Shown here: positions 29,642-34,641 of the stretch, piece after piece
How the letters are laid out: each line of letters opens with the position of its first letter
How positions within the stretch are numbered: position 1 is the first letter of the stretch
From: Prochloraceae cyanobacterium
GTDB taxonomy: Bacteria > Cyanobacteriota > Cyanobacteriia > Cyanobacteriales > JASJDA01
DNA length: 34,641 nt
Assembly: GCA_030065265.1 (NCBI GenBank)
Contig: JASJCW010000043.1
Location: 1-34,641, forward strand
Reading direction: 5' to 3'
Position numbers and translations under genes: made by a program
The notes under the pieces: generated by a model
Seen by the model: the letters and a program-made list of their open reading frames with translations, nothing else
What the model was told of the DNA's origin: nothing
Databases searched by the model: none

Positions 29642-30289
29642 CTACTCAGGCTTCTTTGCGACAATAAACACCCCTTTAAATTTAAACGCCCCTTTGCTTA
29701 TGCTTTTGCTCGGTTGCCAATGATAGTCAATTGTAAAACCAGCATCGGTCAAACTGTCTGACAATTCTTGCGTAGTAAAAACTTTAACCAAGGGCATCAA
29801 ACCCAAAAATATTCCAATCGGCGCGAGAATCTTAAACCACTTCATCGTATCGCCAAGACACACCGTACTGGTGACGAAAACTCCCCCTGGTTTGAGCATC
29901 TTGTAAATTTTGGTGATTACCTCTTCTTTGTTTTCTAGTAAGTGTAAAATATTTAATCCTAAGACTACATCCAAAGAGCGATCGGACACAGTTAATTCAT
30001 CAATGCTCGAACATTCAAATGTAACATTTTTGACGTTGTTTGCCTCAGCTTTACCTCGGGCAATTTCAATCATTTTCGATGAGATATCTATGGCACGAAT
30101 ATGTTTAACATAGGGTGCGTGAACGATCGCCGTCGATCCAGTCCCACAGCCAAACTCTAGCACTTCCATATCTGGCTTAAAGTATTCTCTTGTAACCTCT
30201 AGTTTTTTCTGATAAGTTGCTTCGTCAGCAATCGGTTGTTGGGAATATTCTTCGGCAATTTTGTCCCAAAATTTAACTGAATAAGTCAT
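29642..30289 (-). CDS. Class I SAM-dependent methyltransferase
   Basis: The 215-residue protein has a methyltransferase core: motif I VLEFGCGTGS (43-52), the acidic end of the second strand (RAIDISSKM near 74), motif around LDVVLGLNILHLLEN and the post-motif region MLKPGGVFVTSTV. It transfers methyl groups from S-adenosylmethionine; the substrate cannot be told. The C-terminal half has a hydrophobic stretch (ILAPIGIFLGLMPLV), which may suit a lipid-like substrate, an inference only. It is last of three minus-strand genes after MerR and a DUF6326 protein, 45 bp from the latter. Confidence 0.9.
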   Translation of the reverse strand: MTYSVKFWDKIAEEYSQQPIADEATYQKKLEVTREYFKPDMEVLEFGCGTGSTAIVHAPYVKHIRAIDISSKMIEIARGKAEANNVKNVTFECSSIDELTVSDRSLDVVLGLNILHLLENKEEVITKIYKMLKPGGVFVTSTVCLGDTMKWFKILAPIGIFLGLMPLVKVFTTQELSDSLTDAGFTIDYHWQPSKSISKGAFKFKGVFIVAKKPE

Positions 30290-30334
30290 GATGCTCCTTT
30301 TTGTTACGGTATGGAATTTTTGTCAAATTTAGAT

Positions 30335-30742
30335 TTATGCTTCCTGTTTGCGCCACTGCCATGCGAGCCAAACGATCGCTCCTAGAGCGATAATTTCTAT
30401 AGTGGTAAAAAACACGTCATCGAGATCTATTGGTTTGTTTGCAATAATAGACGTAAGGGTTATGCTACCGGCAATGATGTTAGCCCAGCGATTGAATCGA
30501 TAATTTAACAATCTAGAGAGGAGAACCATAGAAATCGGAATTTCTACCATGATGCCTCCTAATAACAATAGTTCGTCAGTGACTTGAGTACCATTGACGA
30601 CACCTGTCATCATTTGCTCTAGAAGTCCGGGCCTAAATAGATCGTGAATGTCGCGAAAAATCAGATTCAAAAGGAAAAATATCCATAATGTTGAAAGCTT
30701 TGCTTTCATATCCATTGCAACGATCTTTTTGTGAGAAATCAT
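30335..30742 (-). CDS. DUF6326-type membrane protein
   Basis: The 135-residue protein has about four hydrophobic helices and begins its conserved part with KAKLSTLWIFFLLNLIFRDIHDL (in two parts, near 13-35), which I recognise as the DUF6326 family. Its function is unknown. The ATG at 30742 has a strong AGGAG ribosome site on the minus strand, favouring this start over later in-frame ATGs. It lies between MerR and the methyltransferase; the MITE-like element 2 sits in the gap before it, so its promoter or leader may be altered. Confidence 0.85.
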   Translation of the reverse strand: MISHKKIVAMDMKAKLSTLWIFFLLNLIFRDIHDLFRPGLLEQMMTGVVNGTQVTDELLLLGGIMVEIPISMVLLSRLLNYRFNRWANIIAGSITLTSIIANKPIDLDDVFFTTIEIIALGAIVWLAWQWRKQEA

Positions 30743-30787
30743 TTTGATACTCCTACTCGATGCGGATGTTTATTGATTTGAGATCTA

Positions 30788-30894
30788 ATACCAATTCTGT
30801 TTAAAGTTGCTACACTTCTGCGATCGAGGGCAATAGGTAGAACGTCAAAAAAATTGGAAAATAGATCTGTGGCATTATTTTGAGGAATTGGTGT
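30788..30894 (-). mobile_element. MITE-like element 2
   Basis: On the minus strand it begins ACACCAATTCC, continues through AAAATAAT and ACAGAT blocks and a TTTCC, then ends TGTAGCAACTTTAAACAGAA-TTGGTAT. The same blocks in the same order make up element 1 (24388-24566), which has the heptamer array in its middle; here the middle is about 40 bases with a single TTGCCC. This copy is 107 bp. Its first 20 bases overlap the end of the MerR gene. No clear target-site duplication was found. Confidence 0.7.
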
Positions 30895-31747
30895 AATTGA
30901 GCGATCGCAAATCTAGATCGACCGTTTGCTGGCAAATCGGAAATTGAATTTCTATAACAAAATCTTCATCCCCAGGATGCTCGGGCAATTCGAGAAAAAC
31001 TAAGCGCGCGGGGCCGGCAAAAGCATAGTGATTGGCTTCAACCCATTCACCGATCGCGCTGTAGCCGAGAAGCTTAGCACAGGAACTCGTTGGCGGAATG
31101 AACGTCGCCATTGTCGCCTCTGGAAGCAATCGCGTCGCGAGGGTCAGACCATTATCGGTGCTAAGGTGAGCGCAATCGGTTTTATGGAACAACCGTCCCA
31201 TTTCAACATCAGCGCGATCGCTGCTTATGCCATCTTCGTGAAGAACAATTGTCATAGCTCCATAAGTGCTATTATTGCCTCCAGGAAGAGCGTTTATAAC
31301 AGACCAAAAGAAATTATCCCCTGATTCAGCCGTTGGTAACACTTTGCGTATCCCAATTAGCTTTTGTTGAGGAACTTGCTTGACCACTACATCCCGCACG
31401 TAAGTACCTCGATCTTTAATTTGCTTTAAGCGGGATTCGATGGTGCGAATCCGTTTGAGTTCGTCGAGAACCTCTTGCTCTAGTTCGGCTTTTTTCATCA
31501 ATAACATCCCCTGAATTTCTTCGAGGGAAATATCGTCTTTGATAAACCGTCGGATTCGATCTAAGGATAACCCCAACTCTTTGAGTGCGAGAATGCGGTT
31601 GAGTGCGGGTAATTGGCTGGCACTATAGTAACGATGTCCGCTTGCAGAATCGACTTTAATCGGTTGAAACAGACCGATCTCATCGTAGTAGCGCAGTAGA
31701 CGTTTAGAAACCTGGGCGATCCTAGAAAATTCCCCAATACTGTACAT
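30875..31747 (-). CDS. MerR-family regulator with GyrI-like effector domain
   Basis: The 290-residue protein has an N-terminal MerR helix-turn-helix (YSIGEFSRIAQVSKRLLRYY, 2-21, with the HRYY wing near 38), a dimer coiled coil (about 80-115) and a GyrI-like ligand-binding domain (about 120-280). Relatives such as BmrR bind hydrophobic or drug-like molecules and activate promoters by untwisting DNA. The last codons (TNSSK and the stop) lie inside the MITE-like element, so the original C-terminus may have been different. Likely targets are the downstream DUF6326 and methyltransferase genes and its own promoter, by position. Confidence 0.92.
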   Translation of the reverse strand: MYSIGEFSRIAQVSKRLLRYYDEIGLFQPIKVDSASGHRYYSASQLPALNRILALKELGLSLDRIRRFIKDDISLEEIQGMLLMKKAELEQEVLDELKRIRTIESRLKQIKDRGTYVRDVVVKQVPQQKLIGIRKVLPTAESGDNFFWSVINALPGGNNSTYGAMTIVLHEDGISSDRADVEMGRLFHKTDCAHLSTDNGLTLATRLLPEATMATFIPPTSSCAKLLGYSAIGEWVEANHYAFAGPARLVFLELPEHPGDEDFVIEIQFPICQQTVDLDLRSLNYTNSSK

Positions 31748-31817
31748 GATGTCTTCGTTTCTTTTTTTCTAGATATTCATCAAAATAGGGGATGCCGTAA
31801 CGTGAAGATCGAGCCAG

Positions 31818-31833
31818 GTTAAAAATTTTTAAC
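31818..31833. promoter_or_regulatory. Perfect 16-bp palindrome between merR and sbcC
   Basis: GTTAAAAATTTTTAAC is a perfect palindrome 71 bp upstream of the MerR start and 116 bp upstream of sbcC. A TTGACA follows at 31837-31842. It could be an operator for the MerR protein or another regulator, but AT-rich palindromes also arise by chance. Confidence 0.35.
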
Positions 31834-31948
31834 AATTTGACAATTTAGGTTTAATCAAAGTCGGTTATAAATTCTAAAAACGATACAATTAACTAATTGT
31901 GCAAATGTACTGGTAAAGATAAAATAAACAGGTTGCCAGCCACACAGA

Positions 31949-34641
31949 ATGATTCCACTGCAATTAACTTTAAAAAACTTTCTGAGCTATCGAGATACGA
32001 CTCTTGACTTTAGAGGACTGCATACGGCTTGTATCTGCGGTGCAAATGGGGCCGGGAAGTCATCCCTCCTAGAAGCGATCGCTTGGTCAGTTTGGGGGCA
32101 ATGTCGCGCTGCAACTGAAGACGATGCGATTTATGCAGGAGCGAATACTGTTAGGGTAGATTTTGAGTTTATTTCTAATTATCAAACTTATCGTATTATC
32201 CGCAATCGCACGAGGGGCAGAAGTAGTTCTTTAGAATTTCAAATTCAAACAGATAGTGGTAAATTTCGCTCGATTACAGCAAAAGGGTTGCGGGCGACTC
32301 AACAAAAAATTATTGCAGAATTAAAGTTAGATTACGATACTTTTATTAATTCTGCTTATTTGCGTCAGGGTAGAGCTGATGAATTTATGCTCAGAAAACC
32401 TAACGAACGCAAAAAAATCTTAGCAGATCTGCTCAAACTAGATCGCTATCAAGAATTAGCCGATCGCGCTAAAGATAAATCGAAAGAATATAAAGTCGAA
32501 GCGGATCTTTTAGATTCTAGTTTGCAAGGGACTAAAGCAAAGATAGCTCAAAAAAAAGCGATCGAATCAGAAAAAATCCTCGTTCAAAAACAGTTAAAAG
32601 AACTGCAAAAATTACAAAATCGCGATCGAGAAAAATTAGAAGGGTTGCAAGCGATCGAACACCAAAGACAAAGTTATCAACAACAATTAACCTTTCATAA
32701 CAATCAATGTCGAAATTTAATTCAAGATTGCGATCGCCTGGTGAAAAATCGCTCTAAACTCGACGAAGAAATTAAAGATCTAACATCTCTACTGGCGCGA
32801 GAAAATGAAATTGTTGTTTCTTATCAAAATTTTCTTGAATTACAACAAGAAGAAGCAACTTTAATCGCCAAATTTAAACAGGATCGCGATGCAAAAGAAC
32901 GCAAACAAAAACTAGTCAAGCAACTCGATCGCCAAATCGACGAACTTAATTTAAAAATCGGTAAAGCTCAAACTCGTTTAGAAAGTTTAGAAGAACAAGA
33001 AAAAACGATTCAAAAAACTATCGATGACGATCGAGAAGTGGAAGCTAGTTTAGAAAAATTAGACCGCGCTCGTCAAAAACTCGATGAATTAAACAGACTC
33101 CAACATGAAGTATCTCCTTTAATTAAAAGAAGAAATACTTTAATCACCGAAATAGAAACTGCCAAAGCAAGACTGAATGTCAAACTTGAAAGATTGCGTT
33201 CGGAAAGCATCGAACTCTGCGATCGCATCGAAACAGTTCCCAAAACTAAACAAGTTTTATTAACAGTAGAAGAAGCAATGGGGGAGTTAGATAAAAAACG
33301 AATTTATCAGCAAAGAATCGAAGAAAAAGGCACGGAAAAAAAAGATTTTCGGTTTAAATTACAAGCAAGTCAGCGTCAGTGCGAGTTACAAATAGAAAAG
33401 TTACGACAAAAATTAAAATTGTTACAAACACCCGACGCAACTTGCCCGCTATGCGAGAGAGAATTAGATGAAAATTATCGTCAGCGAGTAATTGAAAAAA
33501 CAGAAAAAGAACAAGAAGAAATTCAAGCCGAATTTTGGTCTGTTCGCGAACAATTGGCTGTGTGTGAAAAAGAACTTCAAGTATTAAGAGCGGAGTACAA
33601 ACAATTAAGCGAAGATCTTTCTAAATACGACAATTTACAACAAGAATTGTTTAGGCTCGAGAATCAATTAGATGCAACTTGTCAAATATCAGAACGACTG
33701 CGAAAAATAGAAACTGATATCGAAGAGTTAGAGCGATCGCTGACTGTAGAAAATTATGCAAAAGAACTACAGTTAGAGTTAAAAGAATTAGATTTTAAAT
33801 TGCAAGATCTCAATTACGACGAACAAACCCATGCTTTACTTCGAGGAGAAGAAAAACGCTGGCGTTGGGCAGAAATAAAACAAGCAAAAATCGAAAGTGC
33901 GAAGAAACAAAAATTAGAAATTGCAGCGCGCAAACCCCAATTAAACGAAACTATTATTAATTTAAATCGCCAAATAGTTGCACTGCAAGAAAATTCTCCG
34001 ATTCAGCAACAATTACAAGAATTAGACCGAGAAATTGCTAACTTAGGATACGATCGCGACACCCACGATCGAGTTATTTCTGCCTTAAAAGAAAGACAAA
34101 ACTGTCAATTTAAATATCAAGAATTACAACAGGCTAAAAAACAGTATCCTCAGAAAAAAGCCGAACTAGAACAATTAGAATCAATGTTAATAACTCGCGA
34201 TCGAGATAAAGCAGCAACGCAAAAACAAATCGATATTACGATCGCACAGATTGAAAAAGTTGCAGATAATCGCGATGAAATCAATGCCTTAGAAAAAGAA
34301 ATACAGCAGCGCAGAAACAGTTTAGATGAAGCGATCGCAAAAGGAGGACAAATAGAACAGCAACTCAAACAATTAGATAATTTATCAATCGAACACCAAG
34401 AAAATATCGAAAAAGTAAAAGATCTCCGCAAACAGCATAAAATTTATCGGGAATTAGCGGCAGCTTTTGGCAAAAATGGCATCCAAACACTGATGATTGA
34501 AAATGTTTTACCTCAATTAGAAGCAGAAACAAATCAGATTTTAGCCAGACTGACTGGCAATCAATTTCACGTCCAGTTCTTAACCCAAAAAGTGAGCAAA
34601 AGCATCTCAAAGAAAAAACAAGCCACTGCGAAATTAATCGA
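31949..34641 (+). CDS. sbcC: SbcC/Rad50-type DNA repair ATPase, partial
   Basis: The frame is open from an ATG at 31949 to the window edge, 897 full codons. It has Walker A GANGAGKS (31-38), the Q-loop region AYLRQGRADEF, long coiled coils either side of a zinc hook C499-P-L-C502, and the start of the C-terminal ATPase lobe (FGKNGIQTLMIENVLPQL). SbcC with SbcD forms a nuclease that opens DNA ends, hairpins and palindromes. sbcD usually sits next to it, but the upstream neighbour here is merR, so sbcD may be elsewhere or downstream beyond the window. The signature motif and Walker B are not in the window. Confidence 0.95.
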   Translation, partial: MIPLQLTLKNFLSYRDTTLDFRGLHTACICGANGAGKSSLLEAIAWSVWGQCRAATEDDAIYAGANTVRVDFEFISNYQTYRIIRNRTRGRSSSLEFQIQTDSGKFRSITAKGLRATQQKIIAELKLDYDTFINSAYLRQGRADEFMLRKPNERKKILADLLKLDRYQELADRAKDKSKEYKVEADLLDSSLQGTKAKIAQKKAIESEKILVQKQLKELQKLQNRDREKLEGLQAIEHQRQSYQQQLTFHNNQCRNLIQDCDRLVKNRSKLDEEIKDLTSLLARENEIVVSYQNFLELQQEEATLIAKFKQDRDAKERKQKLVKQLDRQIDELNLKIGKAQTRLESLEEQEKTIQKTIDDDREVEASLEKLDRARQKLDELNRLQHEVSPLIKRRNTLITEIETAKARLNVKLERLRSESIELCDRIETVPKTKQVLLTVEEAMGELDKKRIYQQRIEEKGTEKKDFRFKLQASQRQCELQIEKLRQKLKLLQTPDATCPLCERELDENYRQRVIEKTEKEQEEIQAEFWSVREQLAVCEKELQVLRAEYKQLSEDLSKYDNLQQELFRLENQLDATCQISERLRKIETDIEELERSLTVENYAKELQLELKELDFKLQDLNYDEQTHALLRGEEKRWRWAEIKQAKIESAKKQKLEIAARKPQLNETIINLNRQIVALQENSPIQQQLQELDREIANLGYDRDTHDRVISALKERQNCQFKYQELQQAKKQYPQKKAELEQLESMLITRDRDKAATQKQIDITIAQIEKVADNRDEINALEKEIQQRRNSLDEAIAKGGQIEQQLKQLDNLSIEHQENIEKVKDLRKQHKIYRELAAAFGKNGIQTLMIENVLPQLEAETNQILARLTGNQFHVQFLTQKVSKSISKKKQATAKLI

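Overview
The window is chromosomal DNA from a cyanobacterium. The evidence is the very dense GCGATCGC (HIP1) octamer in genes and spacers, AT-rich spacers, and families that are cyanobacterial or typical of the group: COP23-type secreted proteins, a PATAN-receiver regulator, a LapA-domain protein with a long Pro-rich tail, a YacL-type PIN/TRAM membrane protein, and a PII-type N-acetylglutamate kinase. I cannot name the genus. No rRNA, tRNA, CRISPR array, transposase gene or prophage was seen.

Left third (1-13.5 kb), mostly minus strand and mostly housekeeping. It holds the start of a membrane protein with a helical C-terminal domain (cut by the window edge), hslO, panD (plus), a TPR-like membrane protein, an Arg/Tyr-rich secreted protein with a strong terminator, argB, aroK and a small plus-strand protein. 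A minus-strand run follows: Na+/solute symporter, a 56-residue membrane protein, a GNAT acetyltransferase, a HEAT-repeat protein overlapping ubiX, and a LapA-domain protein. Then come a PATAN-REC regulator and a PIN/TRAM protein with its own terminator.

Middle (13.5-24.3 kb). A 553-bp spacer contains a tight group of perfect inverted repeats that could be a structured RNA. It is followed by hemW and ferritin (plus), then two tandem COP23 paralogues (minus) that share an upstream sequence block. Next is a lactose/galactose module: a large GH2 beta-galactosidase (lacZ, minus) divergent from overlapping galT-galK (plus). This supplies lactose cleavage plus two Leloir steps, with galE not in the window. 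The lacZ gene carries a short GC-rich palindromic insert that is translated in frame, and an Ala where relatives have a catalytic-site His.

Right third (24.3-34.6 kb). A complete branched-chain-amino-acid/urea-type ABC importer is split into two convergent units, permease-ATPase-ATPase (plus) and Tat-lipoprotein binding protein-permease (minus), whose stop codons are 2 bp apart. A MITE-like element with a 14-unit heptanucleotide array lies directly upstream of the plus unit. A second, shorter copy in opposite orientation lies at the 3' end of a MerR regulator and supplies its last codons and stop. MerR is followed by a DUF6326 membrane protein and a methyltransferase. The window ends inside sbcC.

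The points most worth following up are the paired MITE-like elements, the in-frame palindromic insert in lacZ, the structured spacer near 13.65 kb, and the presence of a lacZ-galTK module in a cyanobacterium.
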